A stretch of DNA of 64,000 nucleotides from CAVRGQ01 sp963720785 (GCA_963720785.1 CAVRGQ010000008.1:1-64000); one strand, 5' to 3'; shown: positions 51,648 to 60,225, counted from the stretch's first letter. The notes: a model not told the origin generated them from the letters alone. Numbers and translations are program-made.

Positions 51648-51665
51648 GGAGCCTCACGGGACTCC
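51648..51665 (-). promoter_or_regulatory. PyrR-binding RNA hairpin in the pyr leader
   Basis: The minus strand reads GGAG-TCCCGTGAGG-CTCC. The core AGTCCCGTGAGGCT (51650-51663) fits the PyrR loop consensus ARUCCNGNGAGGYU at every position, closed by GGAG/CTCC. It ends a few bases before the pyrR ribosome site, so PyrR binding could block ribosome access, as known for mycobacteria. No terminator is seen. Confidence 0.85.
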
Positions 51666-51681
51666 CTTCACGGTCGCCACT

Positions 51682-51687
51682 ACTCTA
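51682..51687 (-). promoter_or_regulatory. candidate pyr operon -10 box
   Basis: TAGAGT lies between the phosphatase stop and the PyrR hairpin. It would start transcription near 51675 and give a leader of about 45 nt that holds just the hairpin and ribosome site. The -35 region is weak. Confidence 0.4.
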
Positions 51688-51698
51688 CCCGACGCGCG

Positions 51699-52853
51699 CT
51701 ACCCCGCCAGCATCTCCCGCTGCAGCGATGCCAGCTCCTTCGGCGTGACGCCGAGGCCGTTCGCCAGGTACTTGGCGAAGGTCCCGTACTTCGCCTTCAC
51801 CTCGGCGAAGCTGGCGTCGAGGTACGGCGCCTGCACCGTGATGGTGGGCTCGAGCACGCTGCGGTCGATGCCGATCGCACTCACCAACGCCAGGGTCTTC
51901 TCGTTGCCCGGGGCCAGGTAGTCGTTGCTCTTCAGGTAGTCGGCGGTAACGGTGGCGCGCGGCACGCCGAGTGCGGTGAGCACCGCCGCGCTCGCCCACC
52001 CCGTGCGGTCCTTGCCGCCCGAGCAGTGGTACATCGCAGGCACCTGCGCGGGGTCGCTGATGCGCTCGAACATCGCGGTGTACGCGGCCTTCGCGCTGTC
52101 GCTGCTCACGTAGGCGCGGCCACCCTCGGTCAGCAGCTTCGCACCCTTGCCGTCGCCGAGCAGCGTGTTGATCGCGGCAGCGTCGCGGTTGAGGATCGCG
52201 TCGGTGATCTGCTTCGTGAGGTCGGAGTTGCCGGCCACGTCGAGCACGACGTCCTCGGCGCCGGGGATCGCCGTGTCGGGGGCGCGACCACGTTCGTAGT
52301 CGGTCCGCAGGTCGCACACGAGCTTGACCCCGAGCGCCTGGAGCGTGGCGAGGTCGACGTCGGTCAGCTTGTCGATCGCGTCGGAGCGGTAGAGCACGCC
52401 CATGCGCACCCACTTGCCGTCCTTGGTGCGGTAGCCACCCGCGTCGCGGAAGTTGGGCGACGCCGCGAGGTGCAGCGACCGGTCGGCGACCACGAGCGTG
52501 CCGCCCTTCTCCGGCGCGAGCGCGAAGTACCAGCGCGGCGCGGCACCGAGGCTCATGCCGCTGCGGGTGTCGGTCGATGCCCCCGTGCCCAGGTCCATCC
52601 CGCTCGTGGGGTCCTGCTCCAGCGCCCGGGGATCCTGGCCCGCGTAGAGCGTGACCTTGCCGGCGCTCTTCGGTGCGGCCCACGTGACCTCGTAGGTCGG
52701 GCCACCCGCCGCATCGGTCGACTGGGTGACGTTCGCCTCGGTGAACGGGATGGCGGCCGCCTTGGGCGCGGCACCCGCGGAGGTCCCGGCGAGCGCCACC
52801 AACGCCGTGACCAGGAGCGCACCGGCCCCGCGTCGAACCCGAGTCATCTGCAT
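51699..52853 (-). CDS. secreted protein tyrosine/serine phosphatase
   Basis: 384 residues. A signal peptide (RRGAGALLVTALVALAGTSA, residues 8-27) is followed by a beta-rich region of about 90 residues and a phosphatase domain with NFRDAGGY (134-141) and the P-loop HCSGGKDRTG; nucleophile Cys277 and Arg283. This is the tyrosine phosphatase family 3 type (MptpB-like), often secreted by actinobacteria. Target unknown. ATG at 52853 with AGGGGG upstream; a TAGCTT box at 52885-52890 may be its -10. Confidence 0.85.
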   Translation of the reverse strand: MQMTRVRRGAGALLVTALVALAGTSAGAAPKAAAIPFTEANVTQSTDAAGGPTYEVTWAAPKSAGKVTLYAGQDPRALEQDPTSGMDLGTGASTDTRSGMSLGAAPRWYFALAPEKGGTLVVADRSLHLAASPNFRDAGGYRTKDGKWVRMGVLYRSDAIDKLTDVDLATLQALGVKLVCDLRTDYERGRAPDTAIPGAEDVVLDVAGNSDLTKQITDAILNRDAAAINTLLGDGKGAKLLTEGGRAYVSSDSAKAAYTAMFERISDPAQVPAMYHCSGGKDRTGWASAAVLTALGVPRATVTADYLKSNDYLAPGNEKTLALVSAIGIDRSVLEPTITVQAPYLDASFAEVKAKYGTFAKYLANGLGVTPKELASLQREMLAG

Positions 52854-52930
52854 GGTTCCCCCTGACGCCAAGCTGACGGGGGGCAAGCTACCCATCCGGA
52901 CATCCCCGTGCACGCCACCCGAATGGGTCG

Positions 52931-52936
52931 TACGCT
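52931..52936 (+). promoter_or_regulatory. candidate leaderless -10 box for the SnoaL-like gene
   Basis: TACGCT is followed by exactly six bases and the ATG at 52943. There is no ribosome site, so a leaderless start is likely. It shares an 89-nt divergent gap with the phosphatase gene. Confidence 0.4.
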
Positions 52937-52942
52937 CCGCGC

Positions 52943-53791
52943 ATGGCGCTGACTGATGCACTCGACCGGTACTTCGACGCCTGGAACGCGGGGGACGGCA
53001 CCGCCGTCGTCGCCGCGCTCACGCCGGGCGGCACCTACGAGGACCCCACCACTGGCGGCCCGCTCGAAGGCGAGGCGCTCGCCGCCAGCGTGGCGGGCGT
53101 GGCCGCGGGCTTCCCCGATCTCTCGTTCGAGATCATGAGCGTGCAGCCCACGTCGGACACGTCCGCCGTCGCCCAGTGGGTGATGCACGGCACCAACACC
53201 GGGCCCATGCCCGGCGGCCCGGCCACCGGCGGCACCATCGCGCTCCCCGGCGTCGACCTCTTCGAGTACGACGCCGGCACCGACCGGCTCGCCAAGGTCA
53301 CCGGCTACTTCGACACCGCCACCATGCTGCGCCAACTCGGGTTGCAGGCCCACATCACGCCGAACGACATCGGCGACGCCGTCACCTTCGGATACTCCGT
53401 GCGCATCGACTCCAAGCGCGAGGGCGCGCCGGGCGCGTTCACGGTCACGTGGATCGAGATCGACCCGGAGTACCACGACCACCTCCGCGACTCCACGATG
53501 GCCATCGTGTTCGAGCAGCTCGGCGAGGAGGCCGGGTACCTGGGCTCGTTCCTCGCCAGCATCGGCCGGCGAAAGTACACTTTCACCGCCTGGACCGACG
53601 TGGAATCGGCCAAGGCCGCGCTCCGCGGCGGCAAGCACGGCGAGGCCATGCGCGACGCCCGCACCGACGGCTTCGGCGCGAACGTACGCGGCGTCACCAG
53701 CATCTGGTCGGCCGACACGATGAACGGCATCTTCCACCCCGGCGCGGGCAAGTCGTACGACCTGTCCGAGCTCGGCGGTCAGTGGCTCTGA
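52943..53791 (+). CDS. SnoaL-like domain fused to a monooxygenase-like ferredoxin fold
   Basis: 282 residues. N-terminal 1-130 is an NTF2/SnoaL-like cone (LDRYFDAWNAGDGTAVVAAL, GVAAGFPDLSFEI, LFEYDAGTDRLAKVTGYFD). The second half has the short alpha/beta pattern of antibiotic-biosynthesis-monooxygenase domains (GYLGSFLASIGRRKYTFTAW, SAKAALRGGKHGEAMRD). Both folds are small-molecule binders; no reaction can be named. No signal peptide. Confidence 0.65.
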   Translation: MALTDALDRYFDAWNAGDGTAVVAALTPGGTYEDPTTGGPLEGEALAASVAGVAAGFPDLSFEIMSVQPTSDTSAVAQWVMHGTNTGPMPGGPATGGTIALPGVDLFEYDAGTDRLAKVTGYFDTATMLRQLGLQAHITPNDIGDAVTFGYSVRIDSKREGAPGAFTVTWIEIDPEYHDHLRDSTMAIVFEQLGEEAGYLGSFLASIGRRKYTFTAWTDVESAKAALRGGKHGEAMRDARTDGFGANVRGVTSIWSADTMNGIFHPGAGKSYDLSELGGQWL

Positions 53792-53816
53792 TTCCCTCCG
53801 GTCCTTCTCTTCCGCG

Positions 53817-53863
53817 ACGTTGCGTCGTTCGCATCCCCTCCAGGGATGTCTTCGACGCAACGT
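53817..53863. terminator. bidirectional terminator-like hairpin between convergent genes
   Basis: ACGTTGCGTCG (53817-53827) pairs perfectly with CGACGCAACGT (53853-53863), and an inner stem CATCCC/GGGATG (53832-53837, 53843-53848) stacks on it. It fills the gap between the stops of the SnoaL-like gene (+) and the DUF2017 gene (-). There is no long T-run, which is common for actinobacterial terminators. Confidence 0.65.
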
Positions 53864-53869
53864 GGCGGG

Positions 53870-54433
53870 CTACTCGTCGTCCGTGTCGTCGTCGAGGAGG
53901 GCGGACTCGTCGAAGTCGCCGAGCAGGGTCTCGACCAGGGAGCCCTGCAGGTAGGTGAGCCAGTTGTAGAACTCCCACGCCGCGGCCGCGGGGTCGTCGT
54001 CGGGGAGCTCCGGGGGTTCGTCGTCGCTCACGCCGATGCGGATGCCGAGCACGAGGCGCACGTCGTTGAGCACCGACAGCCACGCCTGCACCTCCTCCGC
54101 GGTGAGAGTGGTCTCGCGCCACTCGCGGTCGCGGCCGGCGACGACCGCGCGGGTGAGCGTGCCGGCGACGAGATCGAGCGCCTCGAAGCGCTGGTCGACG
54201 AGGTCGGGGTGCACGGCGTCGCGCCACTCGGACTCGGCGACGTCGGCGGTCGGGTCGAGGTAGGCGCGGGGAAAGAGCCGCTGGCGCGCCGGATCGTCGT
54301 CGGAGGTGAGCAGCACCTGGCGCATGTCGTCGGGCAGGTTCTGGAGCAGCTCGAGCTCCACCTCGGTGAGCGACAACACCATGGTGTCGTCGGGACCCGG
54401 CTCCCAGCGCTGACGCGCGCGGAAGAGGCCCAT
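53870..54433 (-). CDS. DUF2017 family protein
   Basis: 187 residues, acidic. Starts MGLFRARQRWEPGPDDTMVL and continues LTEVELELLQNLPDDMRQVL, an all-helical protein matching DUF2017, found next to clpS across actinobacteria. Its place in the clpS-DUF2017 pair suggests a link to N-end-rule proteolysis, but no function is proven. The start overlaps the clpS stop by one base (TAATG). Confidence 0.75.
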   Translation of the reverse strand: MGLFRARQRWEPGPDDTMVLSLTEVELELLQNLPDDMRQVLLTSDDDPARQRLFPRAYLDPTADVAESEWRDAVHPDLVDQRFEALDLVAGTLTRAVVAGRDREWRETTLTAEEVQAWLSVLNDVRLVLGIRIGVSDDEPPELPDDDPAAAAWEFYNWLTYLQGSLVETLLGDFDESALLDDDTDDE

Positions 54434-54765
54434 TACGACGGGTGCTCCATGGTGGCCCAGAGCCCGGCGGCGTGGAGGCGGGCGACGTCGATCTCGCACT
54501 TCTCGCGCGGGCCGTCGGACACCACCGCCTTGCCCTCCTCGTGCACCTGGCGCATGAGGCGCGTGGCCTTCTTGCGCGAGTACCCGAAGAGCTGCTGGAA
54601 CACGTACACCACGTACGACATCAAGTTGACCGGGTCGTTCCAGACGATCACGATCCACGGCTTGTCGGTGGCGGTGACCTCGGCGACCTCGGGCTCCGCG
54701 ACTTCCAATGGGGCCGTGGCGACCCGGGTGCTGGCGAGCTGCGCGGTGCCGAGCCGGTGGTTCAC
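54433..54765 (-). CDS. clpS: ClpS adaptor of Clp protease
   Basis: 110 residues. The core WIVIVWNDPVNLMSYVVYVF and QLFGYSRKKATRLMRQVHEE match ClpS, with the Asn-Asp pair of the N-degron pocket. ClpS delivers N-end-rule substrates to ClpC or ClpA; the ClpC unfoldase is not in the window. The GTG at 54765 overlaps the nusB stop (GTGA); the first 30 residues are a loose extension. Confidence 0.92.
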   Translation of the reverse strand: MNHRLGTAQLASTRVATAPLEVAEPEVAEVTATDKPWIVIVWNDPVNLMSYVVYVFQQLFGYSRKKATRLMRQVHEEGKAVVSDGPREKCEIDVARLHAAGLWATMEHPS

Positions 54766-55163
54766 GACGGTCGGAGCTCCTCCGCGATCCGGCTGAGCAA
54801 CCCGTTGACGAACCGGCCGGAGTCCTTGGTGGAGTACTGCTTCGCGAGGTCGACGGCTTCGCTGATCACGACCGCGCTGGGGACCTCGGGTTCCCACCCG
54901 AGCTCGTAGGCGCCGATGCGCAACACGGCGCGGTCGACCGCGGGCATGCGCTCCAGGGCCCAGTGCTCGGAGAACTTGCGCAGGAGCTCGTCGACGTCGG
55001 CGTGGTGCTCCTCGACGCCGCGCGTGAGCTGCACCGCGTACTCGTCGGGGGGCGCGGGCAGCTCGTCGAGCAACTCGTCGACGCTGACCGACCGGATGTC
55101 GAGCTCGTAACAGAGGCCGAGCGCGCGTTCGCGAGCTTCTCGGCGACTTCCGGTGGCGACCAT
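54762..55163 (-). CDS. nusB: transcription antitermination factor NusB
   Basis: 133 residues, all helical: SRREARERALGLCYELDIRS, VDRAVLRIGAYELGW, VVISEAVDLAKQYSTKDSGR and FVNGLLSRIAEEL. NusB binds boxA RNA with S10 in rRNA antitermination, so it would act on the boxA-like element at 151-175. The ATG at 55163 is the best start. It follows efp by 38 nt. Confidence 0.94.
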   Translation of the reverse strand: MVATGSRREARERALGLCYELDIRSVSVDELLDELPAPPDEYAVQLTRGVEEHHADVDELLRKFSEHWALERMPAVDRAVLRIGAYELGWEPEVPSAVVISEAVDLAKQYSTKDSGRFVNGLLSRIAEELRPS

Positions 55164-55201
55164 GTGATGATGAGGGTGGCGAGGCGAGACCTGGGCGCAG
55201 G

Positions 55202-55765
55202 TCAGGCGCGCGCCAGGTACTCCCCGGTACGGGTGTCGACCTTGATCTTCTCGCCCGTCTCCACGAAGAGCGGCACCTGCACCACGAGGCCCGTCTCGAC
55301 CGTGGCCGGCTTGCGGGCGCCCGACACGCGGTCGCCCTGCACCCCCGGCTCGGTGGCGGTGATGGTGAGCTCGACCGCGGCGGGGAGCTCGGCGGCGACG
55401 ATGTTGTCCTGGTAGACGTGGAGGACCGCGGTGTCGCCCTCCTTCAGGTAGTCGACGGAGCTGCCGAGGTCGGACGTCTCCACGTGCACCTGGTCGAAGG
55501 TGTCGTTGTCCATGAACACGAGCGCGCTGCCCTCGCGGTAGAGGTACTGCATCTCGCGCTTGTCGATCTTGGCGAGCGGGACCTTCTCGTCGGCGCGGAA
55601 CGTGCGCTCGACCACGGCGCCGCCGGCGACCTTCTTGAGCTTGGTGCGCACGAACGCGCCGCCCTTGCCCGGCTTCACGTGTTGGAACTCGACCACCGTC
55701 ACGAGGCCCTCCTGGGGGAGGTTCAGGGCCATGCCGTTCTTGAAGTCGTTGGAAGAGATGCTCAC
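55202..55765 (-). CDS. efp: translation elongation factor P
   Basis: 187 residues. EF-P frees ribosomes stalled at polyproline. The tip lysine K34 lies in KPGKGGAF, where E. coli is beta-lysylated; no epmA/epmB is seen, as usual in actinobacteria. Three beta domains are complete and end DTRTGEYLARA. GTG start overlaps the pepP stop (GTGA). Confidence 0.96.
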   Translation of the reverse strand: MSISSNDFKNGMALNLPQEGLVTVVEFQHVKPGKGGAFVRTKLKKVAGGAVVERTFRADEKVPLAKIDKREMQYLYREGSALVFMDNDTFDQVHVETSDLGSSVDYLKEGDTAVLHVYQDNIVAAELPAAVELTITATEPGVQGDRVSGARKPATVETGLVVQVPLFVETGEKIKVDTRTGEYLARA

Positions 55766-56880
55766 AAGAGAAGGTCCTTCGGGAATTCGGTGAGGGGATC
55801 CGAGCCGCCCGGGGTGACGACGACCGTGTCCTCGATGCGTACCCCGCCCACACCGGGGAGGTAGACGCCGGGCTCGACGGTGACCACCGAACCGGCTTCC
55901 AAGGTATCACGGGCGGTTGACGCCACCCGAGGGGCCTCGTGGATCTCGAGGCCCACCCCGTGGCCAGTGCCGTGGACGAACGCGTCGCCCCAACCGGCCT
56001 CCACGATGACGTCGCGGCACGCCTTGTCGACCGCCGCGCAGTCGACGCCCTCGGCCACCGCGTCGCGGCCGGCGGCCTGGCTGGCGCGCACGACGTCCCA
56101 CAGTCGGCGAGCATCCGGGCCGGGATCGCCGACGCTGACCGTGCGCGTCATGTCGGAGCAGTAGCCGTCGACGATGCAGCCGAAGTCGATGACGATCAGC
56201 TCACCGTGCTCGATGACGCGGTCGGTGGGCCGGGCGTGCGGCTTCGCGCCATTGGGACCCGAGGCGACGATCGGATCGAAGCTGTTGCCGCTCGCACCGC
56301 GCCGGCGCATCTCCATCTCGAGCTCGAGCGCGAAGTCGCGCTCGGTGGGACCGTCGGCGAGGCGCGGGAGCAGCGCAGCGAGCGCGTCGTCGGCGATGGC
56401 ACACGCGGCGCGGATGCGCGCGACCTCGCCGGGCTCCTTCACGCGCCGCAGCTGTTCGACGACGCCCTCGGTGGGCACGAGCTCGTGACCATCGAGCGCG
56501 CGCGACAGCTCGCGCTGTTGCGACCACGTGACCGTGGCGGCCTCGAGCCCGACACGCGCGCCCGGGTCGAGCGCGCCGGCGATGGCGCCGCGCTGCTCAC
56601 CGATCGTGGCGCCGATCTCGACCGTGGCGTCGACGCCGGCGGCGTCGAGCTGTTCCTGGGCCTGCGTGCGGTAGCGGCCGTCGGTGGTGAACACCATCGC
56701 GTCGCGCGTGACCAGCGCCATGCCCGCACTGCCGGTGAACCCGGTGAGGTAGCGGACGTTGGGCAGGAACGTGACCAGCAACGCGTCGATGCCCGCGCCT
56801 TCGAACAACGGGCGCACCTTGGCGACGCGCGCGCCGATGTCCATCGCGGGCAACGTCGCGAGCCCGGGCGCTGCGGTCAC
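55762..56880 (-). CDS. pepP: Xaa-Pro aminopeptidase (M24 family)
   Basis: 372 residues. The C-terminal pita-bread domain has all five metal ligands: IDFGCIVDGYCSDMTRT (two Asp), GTGHGVGLEIHE (His), VVTVEPGVYLP (Glu) and GGVRIEDTVVVT (Glu). The N-terminal domain opens MDIGARVAKVRPLFEGAGID. GTG at 56880 overlaps the aroQ stop; an ATG at 56844 is an alternative. Called pepQ in mycobacteria, where it also precedes efp. Confidence 0.92.
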   Translation of the reverse strand: MTAAPGLATLPAMDIGARVAKVRPLFEGAGIDALLVTFLPNVRYLTGFTGSAGMALVTRDAMVFTTDGRYRTQAQEQLDAAGVDATVEIGATIGEQRGAIAGALDPGARVGLEAATVTWSQQRELSRALDGHELVPTEGVVEQLRRVKEPGEVARIRAACAIADDALAALLPRLADGPTERDFALELEMEMRRRGASGNSFDPIVASGPNGAKPHARPTDRVIEHGELIVIDFGCIVDGYCSDMTRTVSVGDPGPDARRLWDVVRASQAAGRDAVAEGVDCAAVDKACRDVIVEAGWGDAFVHGTGHGVGLEIHEAPRVASTARDTLEAGSVVTVEPGVYLPGVGGVRIEDTVVVTPGGSDPLTEFPKDLLL

Positions 56881-57335
56881 GGTGCACCTTCCAGCAGGGA
56901 GATCGCCGCTTCGACGGCGAGGCGGTAGCCCGCCGCACCGAAGCCGGCGATGTGCCCGGTGACGTAGGGCGCGATCAGCGACGTGTGGCGCCAGTGCTCG
57001 CGGGCCTGGGGGTTGGAGATGTGCAGCTCCACCTTCACGCCGTCGAACGTGGCGAGCGCGTCGGCGATCGCGAACGACGAGTGGGTGAACGCGGCCGCGT
57101 TGATCACGATCGCCGCGCACCGGGCGCGCGCGCCGTGGATCGCGTCGATCAACTCGCCTTCGTGGTTGCTCTGCAGGTGCTCGACGTCGTAGCCGTGCGC
57201 GGCCGCGGTGCCGATGGAGATCTGCACGAGGTCGGCGAGCGTGGTGGTGCCGTAGATCTCCGGCTGGCGTTCGCCGAGCAGGTTCAGGTTGGGCCCGCTC
57301 ATCAGCAAGATGAGCCGTGAATCGTCAGGGGACAT
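56877..57335 (-). CDS. aroQ: 3-dehydroquinate dehydratase, type II
   Basis: Third step of the shikimate path. 152 residues: GPNLNLLGERQPEIYG with the catalytic Arg/Tyr loop, SNHEGELIDAIH, INAAAFTHSS, and ELHISNPQAREHWRHTSL with the catalytic His. ATG at 57335, 4 nt after the aroB stop. Confidence 0.96.
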   Translation of the reverse strand: MSPDDSRLILLMSGPNLNLLGERQPEIYGTTTLADLVQISIGTAAAHGYDVEHLQSNHEGELIDAIHGARARCAAIVINAAAFTHSSFAIADALATFDGVKVELHISNPQAREHWRHTSLIAPYVTGHIAGFGAAGYRLAVEAAISLLEGAP

Positions 57336-57339
57336 GGAT

Positions 57340-58437
57340 TCAGCCTCCCACACCGACGGCGTGGAACGCCTCGGAGATCGCCCGCGGATCCGGATCGTGG
57401 ACGATCTCGAGCTCGCCCGCCTGGTTCGGCAGCACGAACGTGAGCCCGCCCACCGCCTTCTTGTCGCGCCGCATCGACGCGAGGAGTCGCTCGGCGTCGG
57501 CGCCGTCGGGGACCCGCGTCGGCAGGTCGAGCGCGGCGACGAGTTCGCGGTAACGCTCGACCGTCGCGGCGTCGACGCGCTCCATCGCTCCTGCGAGCGC
57601 GCCGGCGAACACCAGCCCGACCGCGACGGCTTCACCGTGCAGCAACTCGTAGCCCCCGACCGACTCGAGCGCGTGCGCGAGGGTGTGGCCGAGGTTGAGG
57701 GTGGCGCGGATGCCGGTGCGCTCGTGCGGGTCGGCCGCGACCACCGCGGCCTTGATCGCGGCCGATGCGGCGACGAGCGCCTCGAGCGTGTGCGGGTCGC
57801 GGTCGGCGACCGCGCTGCTGTGCGCGGCGATGATCTCGGCCACCCGCTCGCCGCTCGGCATCAGCGCGTACTTGGCGATCTCGCCGAGGCCGGAGCGGTA
57901 CTCCCGCGGCGGCAGGGTAGCGAGCGTGGTGACGTCGGCCAGCACGCCGATCGGCTGGTGGAACGCCCCCACGAGGTTCTTGCCCTGCGGGAGGTTCACC
58001 GCGGTCTTCCCGCCGATCGCGGCGTCGACCTGCGCCAGCAGCGTGGTGGGCGCCTGCACCACCGGGATGCCGCGGTAGTAGACCGCAGCGACGAAGCCGG
58101 CGGTGTCGCCGACCACTCCCCCGCCGAGCGCCACGATCGCGTCGTTGCGCAGCAGCCCCCACTCCGCGAGGTCGGAGCAGAGGGTGTCGACGGTGGCAAG
58201 GCACTTCGCGTCCTCGCCCTCGTCCATGAGGAAGAGGTCGGTGTCGACCCCCGCGGCGTGCAGTGCGGTGAGCAGCGCGGGCGCGTGGAAATCGGCGACC
58301 CCGGCCTGGCTGATCACCGCCACCTTGCGTCGGCCCGCGAGCAACTCGGACACGCGGGTGAGCGCGCCCGCGCCCACCAGCACGTCGTAGGGGGTCGATC
58401 CCGAATCCGGGGCAAACGCGACGGTCACGCGTTCCAC
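57340..58437 (-). CDS. aroB: 3-dehydroquinate synthase
   Basis: Second step of the shikimate path, NAD- and zinc-dependent. 365 residues with ALGGGVVGDTAGFVAAVYYR, PTTLLAQVDAAIGGKTAVNL, GLGEIAKYALM, and zinc ligands around NLGHTLAHALE and LLHGEAVAVGL. The start overlaps aroK by 13 nt. Confidence 0.96.
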   Translation of the reverse strand: MERVTVAFAPDSGSTPYDVLVGAGALTRVSELLAGRRKVAVISQAGVADFHAPALLTALHAAGVDTDLFLMDEGEDAKCLATVDTLCSDLAEWGLLRNDAIVALGGGVVGDTAGFVAAVYYRGIPVVQAPTTLLAQVDAAIGGKTAVNLPQGKNLVGAFHQPIGVLADVTTLATLPPREYRSGLGEIAKYALMPSGERVAEIIAAHSSAVADRDPHTLEALVAASAAIKAAVVAADPHERTGIRATLNLGHTLAHALESVGGYELLHGEAVAVGLVFAGALAGAMERVDAATVERYRELVAALDLPTRVPDGADAERLLASMRRDKKAVGGLTFVLPNQAGELEIVHDPDPRAISEAFHAVGVGG

Positions 58438-58946
58438 GTGCGGTACTCCTCCAGGACGAGTTCGGTGACGGCGTCGATCGCGAGGCCGTCGGTGTCGACG
58501 ATGGCGTGCGCGGCCGCCTCGTACGCAGGCGCCCGCAGCACCGCGAGCCGTTCCAGCGTCGCGGCCGGAGCACCGCCTTCCAGCAGCGGACGGCCCGCGC
58601 CGGAGCCGACTCGCTTACCGAGCTCCTGCGCGTCGGCGCGCAGCCACACCACCACGCCGTGCTCGCGCAGCGCGCGCCGGTTGTCGGGGTCGAGGGCCAC
58701 GCCACCACCGCACGCGATCACGAGCGGGGCGGGCGACACGCTCACGTCGGCGACGACGGTGCGTTCGAGCGCGCGGAACGCCGACTCGCCCTGTGTGGAG
58801 AAGATCTCCCCGACGGTCATGCCCGCGTTGAGCTCGACGAGCCGGTCGGTGTCGACGAACGCGCGGTCGAGTGCGGTCGCGCAGCGCTCCCCCACCGTGC
58901 TCTTCCCCGCGCCCATCAGCCCGATCAGCACGAGGTGGGGTGTCAC
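58425..58946 (-). CDS. aroK: shikimate kinase
   Basis: 173 residues. P-loop GLMGAGKSTVG, shikimate-binding DTDRLVE and GGGVALDPDNRR, lid arginine in GSGAGRPLLE. The start lies among five in-frame GTG codons (58976, 58964, 58952, 58949, 58946); 58946 is chosen since TGAGG lies eight bases before it. A 12-nt direct repeat (GTGCCTGAGGAT/GTGCCTGAGGGT) creates the extra starts. Confidence 0.93.
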   Translation of the reverse strand: MTPHLVLIGLMGAGKSTVGERCATALDRAFVDTDRLVELNAGMTVGEIFSTQGESAFRALERTVVADVSVSPAPLVIACGGGVALDPDNRRALREHGVVVWLRADAQELGKRVGSGAGRPLLEGGAPAATLERLAVLRAPAYEAAAHAIVDTDGLAIDAVTELVLEEYRTWNA

Positions 58947-58980
58947 CACCACACCCTCAGGCACATCCTCAGGCACACCG

Positions 58981-60135
58981 TCAGGAGAGCGACGCGACGT
59001 AGGCGGCGTGGTTGCGGGTGAACTCGGCCACCGAGTCACCGCCGAACTTGCGCAGCGACTCCGTGGCCAGCACCAGCGCAACCATCGTCTCGGCCACGAC
59101 GCCGGCCGCGGGCACCGCGGTGACGTCGGTGCGCTCTTTGAACGACACCGTCTCCTCCTTGGTTTCGGTGTCGACGGTGCGCAGCACCGGCTTGTTGAGG
59201 CTGGCCAGCGGCTTCATCGCGACGCGCGCGACGAGCAGGCTGCCGCTGGTCATGCCGCCCTCGGTACCACCCACGCGCGTGGTGTCGCGCACGTACTCAC
59301 CGGAGGTGGTGTCCCAGAGGATCTCGTCGTGGGCCTGGCTGCCGCGCAGGCCGGCGGCCTCGAAGCCGTCGCCGATCTCGACGCCCTTCATGGCCTGGAT
59401 GCTCATGAGCGCCTGGGCGAGAAGGCCGTCGATCTTGCGGTCCCAGTGGACGTGCGAGCCGAGGCCCGCGGGCACGCCGTAGCCGAGCACCTCGACGAGG
59501 CCACCGAGGGAGTCGCCGGCCTTCTGCGCGGCCTCGACCTCGGCGATCATCAGCTGCTCGGCCGCCGGGTCGAAGCAGCGGAGCGGGGAGTCGTCGACCG
59601 CGGGGAGGTCGGCAGGAGTGGGGCGACGGCCGGGCTCGGCCCGCACGACCCCCATCTGGATGACGTGGCTGAGAATCTCGGTGCCGAGCTCCGCGAGCAG
59701 CGCCTTGGCCAGCGCGCCGGCGGCGACCCGTGCCGCCGTCTCGCGGGCACTGGCGCGCTCGAGCACGTTGCGGGCGTCGTCGAAGCCGTACTTCTGCATG
59801 CCGACGAGATCCGCGTGCCCGGGGCGGGGCTGGTGCAGGGGCTTCTCGGTGGCGCCCGGCGCGGGCGACATCTCCTCCTGCCACTTCGGCCACTCGGTGT
59901 TGTGGATCACGATCGACACCGGGGAACCGAGGGTGACCCCGTGGCGGACACCGCCGAGGAACTCGACGTCGTCACGCTCGAAGCGCATGCGCGGCCCGCG
60001 ACCGAAGCCGAGCCGGCGGCGGGCCAGCTCGTCGCCGATCTGCTCGATGGTGACGGGGAGACCGGCCGGCAAGCCCTCTACCACGACGGTGAGGGCGGGG
60101 CCGTGCGATTCGCCGGCGGTCAGGTAGCGCAGCAC
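58981..60135 (-). CDS. aroC: chorismate synthase
   Basis: Last step to chorismate, using reduced FMN. 384 residues with LTAGESHGPALTVVVEGLPA, RPGHADLVGMQKYGFDDARN, ERASARETAARVAAG and GGMTSGSLLVARVAMKP. GTG at 60135 is set by GGAGG nine bases upstream. First gene of aroC-aroK-aroB-aroQ-pepP-efp-nusB-clpS. Confidence 0.96.
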   Translation of the reverse strand: MLRYLTAGESHGPALTVVVEGLPAGLPVTIEQIGDELARRRLGFGRGPRMRFERDDVEFLGGVRHGVTLGSPVSIVIHNTEWPKWQEEMSPAPGATEKPLHQPRPGHADLVGMQKYGFDDARNVLERASARETAARVAAGALAKALLAELGTEILSHVIQMGVVRAEPGRRPTPADLPAVDDSPLRCFDPAAEQLMIAEVEAAQKAGDSLGGLVEVLGYGVPAGLGSHVHWDRKIDGLLAQALMSIQAMKGVEIGDGFEAAGLRGSQAHDEILWDTTSGEYVRDTTRVGGTEGGMTSGSLLVARVAMKPLASLNKPVLRTVDTETKEETVSFKERTDVTAVPAAGVVAETMVALVLATESLRKFGGDSVAEFTRNHAAYVASLS

Positions 60136-60163
60136 TTTGGGAAACCTCCGAGGGGAACGCACC

Positions 60164-60169
60164 AGGATA
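60164..60169 (-). promoter_or_regulatory. candidate promoter of the aro operon (-10)
   Basis: TATCCT on the minus strand lies in the gap between the prepilin peptidase and aroC genes and would start transcription near 60157, with a 22-nt leader holding GGAGG. The -35 is poor. Confidence 0.3.
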
Positions 60170-60225
60170 CCGGCGCTCCCCCGCCCACCCCCGCACCGTT
60201 CCCCGGCGTGGCGCGGGCCGGTGGC

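Noticed and set aside
53817..53863. The palindrome as a tRNA or small RNA gene
   Set aside because: It has no cloverleaf, no T-loop motif and no promoter; two stacked stems between converging stops fit a terminator better.
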